This document shows positions 43,483 through 55,037 of a stretch of 64,000 nt of DNA, one piece after another. Numbering within the stretch: the first letter of the stretch is position 1; the number at the start of each line of letters is the position of its first letter. Both the position numbers and the translations under genes were made by a program. The stretch comes from Botryosphaeria dothidea (taxonomy: Eukaryota > Ascomycota > Dothideomycetes > Botryosphaeriales > Botryosphaeriaceae): positions 1,798,001 to 1,862,000 of the forward strand of contig WWBZ02000073.1 in NCBI GenBank assembly GCA_011503125.2, written 5' to 3'. The notes beneath the pieces were generated by a model. The model was not told the origin of the DNA. It was given only the letters and a program-made list of their open reading frames with translations, and ran no database searches.

Positions 43483-46184
43483 ATGGGCATCCAACCGCCG
43501 CAAGAAGAAAAAGCCCACGTGAAGCGCGTTGGCGGCACCTTCCCGCCCTCACCACCAGAGACCATCTACGGCGAATCCTCCATCCATGCCGAGGCGCCCT
43601 CGTCAACACCAGGCCCAGCCGACTTCCCCCTGCCGCCCCCGAGCAAAAGGCCCACCACGGTCCTGGATGTCGACCAGAAGACGCCCGACGCCCACGTGCC
43701 GCGCGACCCCAGGCTCATCCGGCTGACGGGCGTGCACCCGTTCAACGTCGAGGCCCCGCTGTCGGAGCTGTACAACGAAGGCTTCCTGACCAGCCCGGAG
43801 CTGTTCTACGTGCGCAACCACGGCGCCGTGCCGGCCGTCGCGGACGCGGAGATCCCGGACTGGGAGTTCACGGTGGAAGGGCTGGTCGAGCAGCCGCTGA
43901 CCATCTCGTTCAGAGAGCTGCTGACCGACTACGACAACGTGACCTACCCGATCACGCTGGTGTGCGCGGGCAACCGGCGCAAGGAGCAGAACGTCGTGCG
44001 GAAGACGAAGGGGTTCTCGTGGGGCGCGGCGGGCGTGTCGACGGCGCTGTGGACGGGCGTCGTGATGGGGGACGTGCTGCGGCGGGCGCGGCCGCTGCGC
44101 AGAGCGAGGTATGTGTGCATGGAGGGCGCGGACAGGCTGCCGAACGGGTACTACGGGACGTCGGTCAAGTTGAACTGGGCGATGGATCCGAATCGCGGGA
44201 TGATGCTGGCGCACAAGATGAACGGCGAGATGCTGACGCCGGACCACGGGAAGCCGCTGCGCTGCGTCATCCCCGGGCAGATTGGCGGGAGGAGCGTGAA
44301 GTGGCTGAAGAAGCTGATTGTCACGGCGGAGCCGAGCGACGATTGGTATCACATCTATGACAACAGGGTGCTGCCGACCATGGTCTCGCCGGACGACGCG
44401 GCGAACGATCCCAACTGGTGGAAGGACGAGCGTTACGCCATCTACGACCTCAGCGTCAACTCGGCAATCGCCTACCCGGCGCACGAAGAGCAGCTCTGCC
44501 TCGTCGCCGGCCCGGAGACGTACCGCGTCAAGGGGTACGCGTACGGCGGCGGCGGCAGGCGCGTCACCAGAGTCGAAGTCTCCCTCGACAAGGGCAAGAC
44601 GTGGAGGTTGGCGAACATCGACTACGCCGAGGACCGGTATCGCGATGCGCTCCCGCAGGACCTGTACGGGGGCAGGCTCGACATGGATTGGCGCGAGAGC
44701 TCCTTCTGCTGGTGCTTCTGGGACATGGACATCGCCGTCGGCGAGCTGAGGGATGCGAGTGACGTCGTGGTGAGGGCGATGGACGAGGCCATGAACCTGC
44801 AGCCGCGCGACATGTACTGGTCTGTCCTGGGCATGATGAACAACCCGTGGTTCCGCATCGCCATCCACCGCGAGGGCGACTACCTGCGCTTCGAGCACCC
44901 GACGCAGCCCGCGCTGATGCCCGGCGGGTGGATGGAGCGCGTCAAGAAGGCGGGCGGCAACCTCACGAACGGGTATTGGGGCGAGAAGCTTGGTGGGGAG
45001 GAGACGGAGGTGCCGGTGGGCGAGCAGGCAGGCGAGATTAAGATGACGAGCGACAAGGTCAAGAGGGAAATCACGATTGATGAGCTAAGAAAACACGACT
45101 CGGAGAAAGAGCCCTGGTTTGTTGTCAACGGGGAGGTTTACGATGGGACTGCGTTTTCGGAGGGGCATCCGGGAGGTGCGCAGAGTATCATCTCTGCGGC
45201 CGGAATGGATGCTACGGACGAGTTCATGGCTATTCGTAAGTATTACCTCATTTGGATCACTTTTACAAGCAATAATCTAACAGGTAAATAGACAGCGAGA
45301 CAGCAAAGGCCATGATGCCCGACTACCACATTGGAACTCTGGACGAAGCCTCCAAACGGGTCCTCAGCGAAGGAGAAGTCAAGCCCGAAGCCACCGGCCC
45401 TCGAGACGTCTTCCTAGATTCACGGGCCTGGACAAAAGCGATCCTCCACAGCAAGGACTCTGTCTCGTGGGACACACGAGTCTTCAAGTTCAAGCTGGAG
45501 CACGAGGACCAGAAACTCGGCCTGCCGACGGGCCAGCACCTGATGATGCGCCTGCGCGACCCGGTGACGCGCGAGGCCATCATCCGCTCGTACACGCCCA
45601 TCTCTGAGACCACTGACCGCGGCTTCATCGACATCTTGATCAAGGTCTACTTCGACACCAAGGAGCGCGCCGGCGGCAAGATGACGAAAGCCCTCGACTC
45701 GCTGCCTATCGGCCACTTTGTCGACTTCAAGGGCCCCATCGGCAAGTTCGAGTACCTGGGACGCGGCCTCTGTAGCGTGAACGGCGCGAAGAGAAATGTC
45801 AAGCGCTTCGTCATGGTCTGCGGCGGTAGTGGTATCACGCCTATCTACCAGGTGCTGAGGGCGGTCATGCAGGATAAGGAGGATCCGACGACCTGCACGG
45901 TGCTGGATGGCAACCGCCTCGTCGAGGACATCCTGTGCAAGGCAGATTTAGATGGATTTGCGCGGGACAACGAGGAGAGGTGTAAGCTGCTGTACACGCT
46001 GACACAGGCGCCGGAGGAGTGGGAGGGGTTAAAGGGCCGCATCGCACTGCCCCTGTTGAGGGAGCATGCGCCGGTGGGTGAGGACGCGATGGTGCTGCTG
46101 TGCGGGCCGGAGGCGCTGGAGAAGAGTGCGCATAGGGCGCTGAACGAGATTGGGTGGAAGGATGAGGATTTGTTGTTTTTCTGA
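43483..46184 (+). CDS. niaD: Assimilatory nitrate reductase, NAD(P)H (881 aa)
   Basis: Exons 43483-45235 and 45292-46184 with one 56-nt phase-1 intron. Domain order: molybdopterin domain with the Mo-ligating Cys in TLVCAGNRR (about residue 160), then dimerisation domain. The cytochrome b5 domain has heme ligand His in EGHPGGAQS (about 562) and the second ligand His585 in FMAIHSE. The FAD domain shows RSYTP (about 683). The NAD(P)H domain shows VCGGSGITPIYQ (about 762) and LLCGPE (about 856), ending DLLFF. It reduces nitrate to nitrite in the cytosol, the first step of nitrate assimilation. All cofactor motifs are intact. The intron interrupts the codon of the second heme ligand. niiA follows in the same direction. 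Confidence 0.98.
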
Positions 46185-47618
46185 GCCCACATTGCTGTTT
46201 TTGGATATCAGGTGGTATTTGTTTCTGTTTGGCGTACTGGAGATACACCTGCTGGATAGCAGCACCGCGGCTTTGCATCTTGGTTGGCATCATAGTTGGG
46301 AAGCCTTCGCATTTACGAACGCAACGAATGATTGTTTCTCCCTTTCATCTATGTACTGTACATACATTGTTACCTGAACTTCGCTTCGGGATTGCACTCT
46401 CGTAGCAATTGAATACCAATCAGGTATCGCACGAACAAAGTCCGATCTGGAGCCGAAGCACTATTCGATTCCTCAATTGCACTCCGTAATGCGCCTTTTT
46501 CACGTTGTTCCTCGGAGGTGCCCACAACACCCACGCGATAAATATGCGGAAGACAAGAACTGCCTTCTCGAAGCCCACATCTCGAAGCAGCACCTCCCCG
46601 GAGAACATTTCCGGAGAACTAAAATACTCTGGTGCCAGGGGCGCGTCGCGTTATCTGTCTCGCGATAAGGGCAGGGCATCGAGAGCAACTCTAAATGCGC
46701 GCGCTTGGCTGCTTGCAGTCTAGCGAGGGGCGCGCTCGTCCTTATCTGTGGCCAACAACAGCAACGCCATTTCGATTGACACCTGTGGCGTGCGCTTTCT
46801 CCGAGGACGTCATTCTTTCCTTCTCTTCTGTCCATTTGCCCGCAATGGCTTCTTCTGCCCAGCGTTATCGCGAATGGTAATGCTGCGGAGCGATTGATCG
46901 AGCCGGCGCGCGCATCACGTCACGTCTCCTGCTCGTTTCCGCAGCCATGAGACACGGGGAAGACGTAACGGGTAAGCGATAGAGGGGCAGGGAAAGTGCA
47001 GCTGTGGCACACGCTGCCCCGCGGATCAACCCCTGGTCCTCGTCTCGTTCCCCAGTAGAGAGAGCGCGCGCGCGGAGAAAGCGCGTTCAGCTGCGGGTAC
47101 GCCCAGACTGACAAAACGGTATACGCGGATTGGATGGCATGACGGAAACCCGCACCGCGAGTGGCGTTACTCTCGCTGCGCGGAGTTACTGACTGCCGTC
47201 ACTCTCTGAGCGTCTTTTTTTTTTTTTTCTTCGTTGTGAAAGCTAGAGCTCTTCCCGGCAACGGTGTGGTCGGCTGCGCTTTAGCTCTTATTCCCTTTCT
47301 GCCGCACTTACGTCTGCCCTTTTCCTTTTCTTCGATCTTGGTTTGCGCGCCTTATCTCGTCGAGCCTTTTTACCCCTCCTCTTCCTCTCCTCTTCTCCGA
47401 CTCCTTTGCGCGCTGCCCGCTGAGAGCCGGAGTGACGTGGGACGGACGGACGAAAGCTTGTTCTCGTTTTATTTTTCTTGCTTGTGATACCCCAGAGCTT
47501 ACTGTCCCGAACCTCACACGCTTTTCCCCCGCTTCGACCGCTCGCTGAGTGGAGCGGCATCGTCGAATCGGCGCATAAACTGCAACTTACTCACGAGGAG
47601 TAAAACATCCAGACGAAA
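46185..47618 (+). promoter_or_regulatory. niaD-niiA intergenic region with nitrogen-control sites
   Basis: 1,434 bp. GATA-factor sites: TTATCT 46651-46656 and CGATAA 46663-46668 only 6 nt apart, TTATCT 46742-46747, TTATCG 46865-46870, CGATAG 46977-46982 and TTATCT 47352-47357. NirA consensus CTCCGHGG: CTCCGAGG at 46799-46806 and its complement at 46510-46517. A near match to TCCGCGGA (CCCGCGGA) lies at 47018-47025. A T run at 47218-47229 and pyrimidine-rich leader follow. The density fits nitrate induction plus ammonium repression of niiA. Confidence 0.7.
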
Positions 47619-50600
47619 ATGAGCAACAGCGAGTGGAACGATCCGGAGGCCAATCGGCTACCGGAGAAGGTGGAAGAGCTGAAGCAGACGAACGGTCTTC
47701 CCAGTGGAAGCGCAACAGCGAGTCGAAAGAGAGTTGTGGTGGTGGGACTCGGCATGGTCGGCATTGCGTTTATGTAAGTCTCAGGTGGGCAAAGGAGAAT
47801 CTGGGCTAACGTCGCAAAACAGAGAAAAACTGATGAAGTACGACGTCAAGCGCCGCGAGTACGACATCGTTGTTATCGGGGAGGAGCCGCACCTGGCGTA
47901 CAACCGGGTGGGCCTGACGAGCTTCTTCCAGCACCGGCAGGTCGAGAACCTGTATTTGAATCCGAAGGAATGGGTAAGAAACGCCCTTCCCTCTCTATGT
48001 TTCTGTTTGATCATACTGAATCTCGAAAAAGTATTCGAGCATGCCTGACGGAGCGCTCAACTACCACCTTAACGCCAAAGTCACGGAGATCGTCCAGGAA
48101 GAGAAGGCAGTAAAGACTGCAACCGGTGAGACCGTGCCGTACGATATTCTCGTCCTGGCCACCGGCTCGGACGCACTGCTGCCGCGGCACACGCCCGGCC
48201 ATGATGCGAAAGGGGTGTTCGTGTACCGCACCATCGACGACCTGGAGCAATTGATCAAGTTCGCGAGTACGAAGAAGGGAACCACGGGCGCGGTTGTGGG
48301 CGGCGGTTTGCTGGGCCTCGAGGCCGCGAAGGCGATGATGGACTTGGAGGATTTTGGGAAGGTGAAGCTGATTGAGCGGAATCGGTGGGTGCTCTCAAGA
48401 CAGCTGGATGGCGATGCGGGAGGCATGGTTGTGGAGCAGGTCAGGGCGCTGGGATTGGATGTTCTGCTGAGCAAGCGAGTGGGCAAGATCCTTGTTGATG
48501 AGGACAACAGTGTCAAGGGCGTGAGGTTTGAAGATGGGGAGGAGATGGATTGCTCGTGCATATGTTTTGCAGTAAGTTGCGAGGAAGAGACATGACGGGA
48601 AGCTTCAAGTTACTGACTCGGAACAGATTGGTATCAAAGCCCGCGACGAGCTGGCACGGCAAGTAGGCATTAAGTGCGCGGATAGGGGAGGTGGTATCGT
48701 CGTTGCGGACAACTTACAGACCTCCGTTCCGGACATTTACGCGATCGGTGAGTGCGCAAGCTGGGAGAACCAAACCTTCGGCCTGATTGCGCCTGGTGTT
48801 GAGATGGCCGACGTGCTCGCCTTCAACCTTACCCAAGCAAAAGCGCACGCACTGCGGAAATTTAAGCGTCCGGATCTGAGCACCAAGCTCAAGCTGCTCG
48901 GTGTTGAGGTGGCCAGTTTTGGTGACTTTTTTGCCGACCGCGATGGCCCCAAGGAGCTTCCTACTCGTAGGGGTGGGGGCAAGAAGGAGGGTGTTATTGA
49001 CTCAAAAGACAGAGTCAAGACTTTGACAGAGGGTCCCGCACCTCCTCCGGTTAAGGCTCTGACCTACAAGGATCCGTTTCAGCAAGTTTACAAGAAGTAT
49101 CTCTTTACAATGGACGGCAAGTATCTTCTTGGCGGCATGATGATCGGGGACACGAAGGACTACGTCAAGCTGGTTCCAATGGTGAAGAATCAGAAGTCCC
49201 TCGAGATTCCGCCCAGCGAGTTGATCGTTGGGGCGAAGAAGGGCGACGACGAGGGTGCGGATGATCTGTAAGTCGTCCTTCGGTATTCTTGCCCTGCTCA
49301 CATACTGACTACCTCTAGCGACGACGATACTCAAATTTGCTCCTGCCACAACGTCACAAAAGGAGACGTTGTCAAGCAGGTCAAAGACGGTACCTGCAAG
49401 AGCATCGGCGATGTCAAGTCCTGCACCAAGGCTGGCACCGGATGTGGTGGATGCATGCCCCTCGTCCAAACCATCTTCAACAAGACCATGGCCTCCATGG
49501 GCCAAGAAGTCAAGAACCACCTCTGCCCGCACTTCGAGTACTCCCGCGCCGATCTCTTCCACATCATCTACGTCAAGAAGCTGCAGAGCTTCGAAGAAGT
49601 CGTGAAGTCATGTGGCAAGGACCCAGAATCCCTCGGCTGCGAGGCCTGCAAACCCGCCATCGGATCCATCCTCGCCTCTCTGTTCAACAAGCACATCCTC
49701 GACGACAAGCAACGCGGCCTCCAGGACACCAACGACCGGTTCCTGGCCAACATCCAACGGAACGGCACCTTCTCCGTCGTGCCCCGCGTCTCCGGCGGCG
49801 AGATCACGCCGGACAAGCTCATCGTCATCGGCACGGTGGCCAAGAAGTACGGCCTGTACTGCAAGATCACGGGCGGCCAGCGCATCGACATGTTCGGCGC
49901 CAAGAAGCAGGACCTGCTGGCCATCTGGGAAGAGCTGATCGACGGCGGCATGGAGAGCGGGCACGCCTACGCCAAGTCGCTGCGCACCGTCAAGAGCTGC
50001 GTCGGCACGACCTGGTGCCGCTTCGGCATCGGCGACAGCGTGGGCATGGCGGTGCGCCTGGAGGAGCGCTACAAGAGCATCCGCGGGCCGCACAAGATCA
50101 AGGGCGGCGTGTCGGGCTGCGTGCGCGAGTGCGCCGAGGCCCAGAACAAGGATTTCGGCCTGATCGCGACGGAGAAGGGCTTCAACATCTTCGTGGGCGG
50201 CAACGGCGGCGCGAAGCCGCGCCATTCGGAGCTGCTGGCCAAGGACGTGCCGCCGGACGACGTGGTGCCGATTTTGGATCGATATCTCTCGTTCTACATC
50301 CGCACCGCCGACAAGCTGCAGCGCACGGCGCGGTGGGTCGAGAATCTGCCGGGAGGGATCAAGTACCTGCGCGAGGTGGTGCTCGAGGACAAGCTGGGCA
50401 TCTGCGCGGACCTGGAGAAGCAGATGCAGGAGCTGGTCGGGTCCTTCTTCTGCGAGTGGACCGAGGTCGTCAAGAACCCGGCCAAGCGCGCCCTCTTCCA
50501 GCAGTTCGGCAACACGCAGGAGAACGTCGCGCCCAACGTCGAGCCGGTCGTCGAGCGCGGCCAGACGCGCCCGTCTTACTGGCCCAAGGACAGCGTCAAG

Positions 50601-51221
50601 GAGGACTTCAAGGGCCACAAGTGGAGCGCCCTGGCGTGGCAGCCCATCGTCGAGGCCTCCGCCTTCCAGGACCTGCCCACCGGCGACTCGCGCGCCGTCA
50701 AGCGCGGCGACACGCAGCTGGCCATCTTCAAGGTGAAGGGCAAGTGGTACTGCAGCCAGCAGATGTGCCCGCACAAGCGCGCCTTCGTGCTCGCCGACGG
50801 CCTCATCGGCGACGACCAGAAGAACGACAGGCTCTGGGTGTCGTGCCCCTACCACAAGCGCAACTACAACCTCAAGGGCGAGCAGGCCGGCGCCTGCGGC
50901 AACGATGCGGAGGTCAGCATCGCGACGTTTCCGGTCGAGGAGAGGGGCGATGGCTGGGTGTACGTCAAGCTGCCGCCCGTCGAGGAGCTGGATGCGTTGC
51001 TGGGCACGAGTCGCTGGCAGGTCAAGAAGGGCGAGACGCCCGATCCGTTCGAGGAGTTGGATCGGAAGCTCGAGAGGCAGATGCAGGCCAAGGGAAACAA
51101 AGGCAGGAAGGTTGATTTGAGCGCAGATAGGAGTCATCTGGAGAACGGCCTGGGCGAGGCGGCGAGGGCGACGCAGATTTTGGCGGGTGGGGAGAGGGGG
51201 TCTTCGGGGCTGGATTGGTAG
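47619..51221 (+). CDS. niiA: Assimilatory nitrite reductase (1129 aa)
   Basis: Five exons: 47619-47773, 47823-47973, 48032-48570/1, 48627-49267 and 49319-51221; exon 3 ends at 48571. The N-terminal FAD domain has [10 protein letters not shown] near residue 40, then a second nucleotide fold ([16 protein letters not shown] near 190). A Bfd-like [2Fe-2S] segment follows (ICSCHNV ... GCGGCMP, about 502-540). Then come the siroheme/[4Fe-4S] Cys pairs SCVGTTWC (about 722) and GCVREC (about 762). A C-terminal Rieske-like domain has CPH (about 978) and CPYH (about 1005). It reduces nitrite to ammonium with six electrons from NAD(P)H in the cytosol. Every cofactor motif is intact, and the length matches the fungal family. 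Long antisense frames over exon 5 are composition artefacts. Confidence 0.98.
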
Positions 51222-52001
51222 GATGTTGAGGTTAGTTTTTTTTTTTTTTTTGAGGCGTTGGGCTTCGAGGTTGAGTGCATTGCGATGGAGGGATACACCA
51301 TGTTGTACTATTTTCATGACCATGAGTTAGATGCCAGTCTGAGTATACTGCTTTTTTGTAATCCCATGATCGGTCGCAAAACATATTTGCCGCTGCAGCC
51401 AATGATGAGCGCTTCTCAGGTTCGTGTTTCTCTCAGCTGCACAACATGTCCTTACCGTGGGGAGTGGAAGCATTCATCCGGACGTAAGTGTAATCAGCCA
51501 TGCGAGGCACTTGCGTCCGGATGAATGCTTCTACTCTCCACGCGCTAGCCCATGCTCTTGTAATACTATCCGCATACGCCGAACCTGTCCTGGAGGGAAA
51601 TCGATGCCGTGCAATTCGAGGCTTCTTCGGATGCAATGTCGCTGCGGTTCCGATCATGGAGGTGGGCCACACTAACGGAAAAAGGCAAGAATGACGGTGC
51701 AATTCCCCGAGCTTGTCGCCCACAAGCGCTACCAATGGAGCCATCTTCCCACGCGCCCCTTGCAATCCAGGGACATTCAAAGACAGTGAGAAAGAATAAC
51801 CCATCGCCTAGTCCAACATAAATCGGGCTGTTCTCCTAATGGTACAGAGTCCGTGGTTGGTCGACAACATGTCGGTGGTTCGTCCACAGCAAGTCAGTAG
51901 TCAGTCGACCGTAAATTCTTTTACTATATATTATTTGCCAGCGAGATACATTTCTATCGCGCAGTGAAATTCCAAGTTCACTTCAAAATATCCGATCTTC
52001 T
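51222..52001. other. Intergenic region between niiA and tRNA-Leu
   Basis: Contains a T run (51237-51251), a long hairpin (51456-51542) and degenerate GTNNGTNNGTC-like direct repeats at 51851-51912. The 50 bp before the tRNA are AT-rich, as is usual upstream of Pol III genes. Confidence 0.5.
51456..51542. repeat. 35-bp inverted repeat (hairpin), 17-nt loop
   Basis: Left arm 51456-51490 and right arm 51508-51542 are reverse complements apart from three positions, all G/A or T/C differences. The core GAAGCATTCATCCGGACG is perfect. Located 235 bp after the niiA stop. It could be a solo or relic inverted-repeat element, or a strong RNA hairpin in the 3' region. No terminal duplication is evident. 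Confidence 0.8.
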
Positions 52002-52100
52002 GGTGAGGTGGCCGAGTTGGTTATGGCGCCAGGTTAAGGTGTTAGCTTAACAAGTTTCCTGGTGGGGCAACCCGCGCGAGTTCGAGTCTCGTCCTCATCA
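52002..52100 (+). tRNA. tRNA-Leu (AAG) with a 17-nt intron
   Basis: Acceptor GGTGAGG (52002-52008) pairs with CCTCATC (52093-52099), and A52100 is the discriminator. D stem GCC/GGC. Anticodon stem CCAGG (52029-52033) with CCTGG (52058-52062). Anticodon AAG at 52036-52038. The intron is 52040-52056 and contains CTTAA, which can pair with the anticodon loop as in other nuclear pre-tRNAs. A long variable arm (GGG CAA CCC) marks class II, and the T arm is GCGAG-TTCGAGT-CTCGT. A box TGGCCGAGTTGG and B box GAGTTCGAGTC are present. CCA is not encoded. Confidence 0.95.
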
Positions 52101-52104
52101 ATTA

Positions 52105-52112
52105 TTTTTTTT
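52105..52112 (+). terminator. Pol III terminator
   Basis: A run of eight T residues begins 5 nt after the tRNA 3' end. Confidence 0.85.
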
Positions 52113-52561
52113 CCTTTTTACCTTTTTAGTGAACAATAGTAGTGTATTGCGGGCACGTGTTACCTTTTGGTAGATGAAGTGTGGTACTGATCTAACTCTG
52201 CGTTTGGATCAGAATGTCTTTTCATTTCCCGTTACAAATTGATAGACCCGGCTAGAGAACCAATAGAACTTAAAAGACTGTTTTCTTTACGAGAGGTTCA
52301 GACAAACCAGCATATAGTGCCATGGTTTGGTCTCTATGTTTATGTGTGAAGCCTCATGAGCCGCGATGAAAATTCCTCGCAAATCCATCCATTACTCCCT
52401 CTCCGCATTGATGGAGCAGCCCGAGCAGATGCATACTTCGTTCTTACGTCCTTTCTTCGTTTCATCCTCTTCCGATTCAACCACACATCTGCCCCACTCA
52501 AGAGCCATACCCGTCCTCGTTACCCACCGCAAACCTCTTACACCTCAACCAAGACCCCCTT
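52113..52561. other. Intergenic, nothing recognised
   Basis: 449 bp, AT-rich at first, then C-rich toward the 3' end of the CCCH gene. No feature. Confidence 0.4.
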
Positions 52562-54265
52562 TCACTCCGCCTCTACCCACGCCGCCACCTCCCCATCCAC
52601 CCCATGCCCCTCCCTCCCAAACCGACACTTCCCGCCGTCCCCGCACCCCGCCCTCTTGCAGAGATGCCCGCGATAACACCTGCCGCTCCTACACGCCTTC
52701 CCGAACGAGCACGGCAGGTGCGCGTTCAGCACGCCCAGCACGGCCAGCGTGTCCGGCGACAGCGGGGCGTGGCTGAAGCGGCAACAGGACTGCTCGGAGC
52801 AGGCGCCCAGCAGGTTGAGGTCGTTGCACGGCTTGCCGGCCTTGGCGCGGCGGTGGAAGGCCTCGAAGGCCGCGGGCGGCGGCTGCGGGAGGGCCGGGTC
52901 GAGGCGGTGACCGGAGGCGTTGAGCGGGATGAGGTGGGGAGCGGCGGCGGCGGCGGGCGGCGGTGGCGGCGAGGGAGGATGGGCCGGGGCGCAGGGTTGC
53001 TTGGGAGGCGGGCGGACGGCCACGCCGGAGGCCGAGGACGAGTCGTCGGGGTTGCTGCTGCTGATGTCGTCGTCTCCAGCGCCGTCCCCAGCGCCGTCCC
53101 ATGGGCTGGGTCCGCTTCGAGGATTGGCGGAGGATGGACGCCAGGAAAGCGGTTTCTGGGCGTTGGGGGCGGCAAGGATGTCGGACGCGGCTTCTATGGT
53201 GAATGGTCCAAGTTCCTGTCTATCGGCATTGATGCAGTCGCTGTCATTGGGGTTGTTCTCGTCCTTCATTCTCGTCAGCACTTGGATCAAGTCTGGTGGA
53301 TGTATGTTCTACAACCTTTCGCAGGTAAGGAGATAGGCCGTCCTTTCGGAGGTGAGGAGGTACGTAGCCAGTTTTCGGATGAAGTGGAAGCTTGGTAGGG
53401 CTGCTCATAGGCCGTGATGGCTTGCCCAACGATCCCTTGACCGCGTACTCATCCAACGAAATGATGCGGAACAATGAGGATACGTCCTGCACATCAAGAT
53501 GCAGGGGGTGGAACTCTGAATGATATGAAGCGGCTTTCAGCAGTGTAATCCGATCCGCCTTACCGCGAAATGGGGTAAGCAAGGACAAGTAACCGGTATC
53601 ATGGCAGCCGCCGAAGAAGATGTGCTTGCACTGAAGGTTTTCTACAAAGAGGCGGAACATCTCTGTCGCTCTTGTCAGTTTGGTGTCAATAAGCGCTTAT
53701 GAACGCATCGGTCCTCACCTCTGATCTTAAAGTCCGCTCCCTCCTTCTTGTCGCCAGCGTCGACAAAGTCAAATAAGTCCCGTGAGCGTGTGAAGCTTGC
53801 GGTAAAAGGAGCAAGAGGCCAGGCCTCATTTCCAATGATGTAGGCTCTTGCAAGTGTCTTGGAGAGACCTGCCAGGTTGCAATAGATGCGGACCATTATG
53901 CGGCAGTCATCGAGGCCGAGCCTGCGGAGATGTTCTTGTACCTGGTCATGGAGTAGTTGCGCAGCTTCAACGCCACCAACAGCACCAGCCGTGAGTAGCT
54001 TGTCTTTGAAGACGTATCCATCGCCGTCTATGAGCACAAGGACGAAGGGGTTGCAGTCCTGCGCTTTTGCGAGTTTCTTGTACTTTTCCCTGGATGCCTT
54101 TTCTTCCTCCAGATCGCTTCTCAGCTGCCGGCAGATGTCGAGCAAGTTATCGTGTTTCTGAAGGAGATCTTGTAGCTTATCGTGGGATTCTTTTTCCGAG
54201 ATCCGGTAGTCGTAGAGCTCGCCCTGGAGGACCTTAATGTCCGAGTCTGTAATGACAGTGGCCAT
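52562..54265 (-). CDS. CCCH zinc-finger protein (530 aa)
   Basis: Exons 54265-53719, 53662-53364 and 53308-52562; introns of 56 and 55 nt. The second uses a GTACCT donor and TTGTAG acceptor, chosen because it restores frame. Residues 10-60 are a coiled coil (HDKLQDLLQKHDNLLDICRQ). A globular domain opens with FVLVLIDGDGYVFKDKLL and contains RIMVRIYCNLAGLSK and KHIFFGGCHDTGYLSLL. Its acidic residues recall NYN/PIN-like nucleases, and it resembles the fungal domain I know as DUF7923. A Ser/Pro-rich linker is followed by a C-terminal Cys/His region (GKPCNDLNLLGACSEQSCCR ... CKRAGCGDGGKCRFGREGH) consistent with tandem CCCH fingers. An RNA-directed role is likely; nuclease activity is inference. 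Confidence 0.86.
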
Positions 54266-55037
54266 GTTTGAGGCACCAGTGATGACGTCTTGTTATTGTT
54301 ACGCGCAGTTTGGATATTACCACAAGGGCTACAGCTGGCTTTGAGTGGGCGGATTGGTGTTTTCTTTTCTTGCGTCTCCCTTTCTTTTGGTGCGCGTCCA
54401 GTCCGCCGGGTGAGCCGGACGCCCGGTTATTTCTCTTCTTCAATGCGCCCGCTCGGCGATCTTCTAGGAAATTTCCAGCTGTAAGTGAGATCAGCGCACC
54501 ATTTGTGCCGCTGCCATGTGTCAGAGTGATTGGCAAACGGCTTCAGGAAAAGAGTGACGGAGCATACCTGATCTTTACGGGAGCCTTTGAGTGGCCACAA
54601 AGGTGGAGCGGCTCGCTTGAGGGAAAGAGAGGAACAGGTCAGTTGATGCTGTTGGAGTCCCGTTTATGTACTGCAGGTGGGCGCGTTTGGCGAACGGCGG
54701 GATCCCGTAGCGCTGGTTAGCGTAAGTCTGCCTCTGGCGATCCACTGAGACAAGCTCCTTTGTGAGGCCAAGCGCGTCAACTTCCCGCATCATCCACGAC
54801 GGTTCCACGGTCTACCGAAACAAACCACCTTTCCCAGCACCAGCAGATTCGCTGACTACTTGCAGCTCTTCACCATCGTCACCCATGCCAGTAACTCTTT
54901 TAGAACAACATGTTTCGATTGATGTTTGGTACACGAATGAACTTATACCCGATGGACTCCAGGATAGTCAATGCATACCGTGGGTGTTTGACATCATTTG
55001 TGTCAACAATCCTTATCTGCTTGTCGCTGCTCTTGCC
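54266..55037. other. Intergenic, no gene recognised
   Basis: 772 bp between two minus-strand genes: promoter/leader of the CCCH gene at the left side and 3' flank of the next. Short plus-strand frames have no support. Confidence 0.4.

Noticed and set aside
43603..44898. 431-codon antisense frame over niaD
   Set aside because: Shadow of a GC3-rich gene, no motif.
46596..46623. Two CCGGAGAAC copies as NirA sites
   Set aside because: They read CTCCGG, which does not fit the CTCCGHGG consensus.
49608..51323. 571-codon antisense frame and a 592-codon alternative plus frame over niiA
   Set aside because: Both are composition shadows of exon 5. The sense frame carries siroheme and Rieske motifs.
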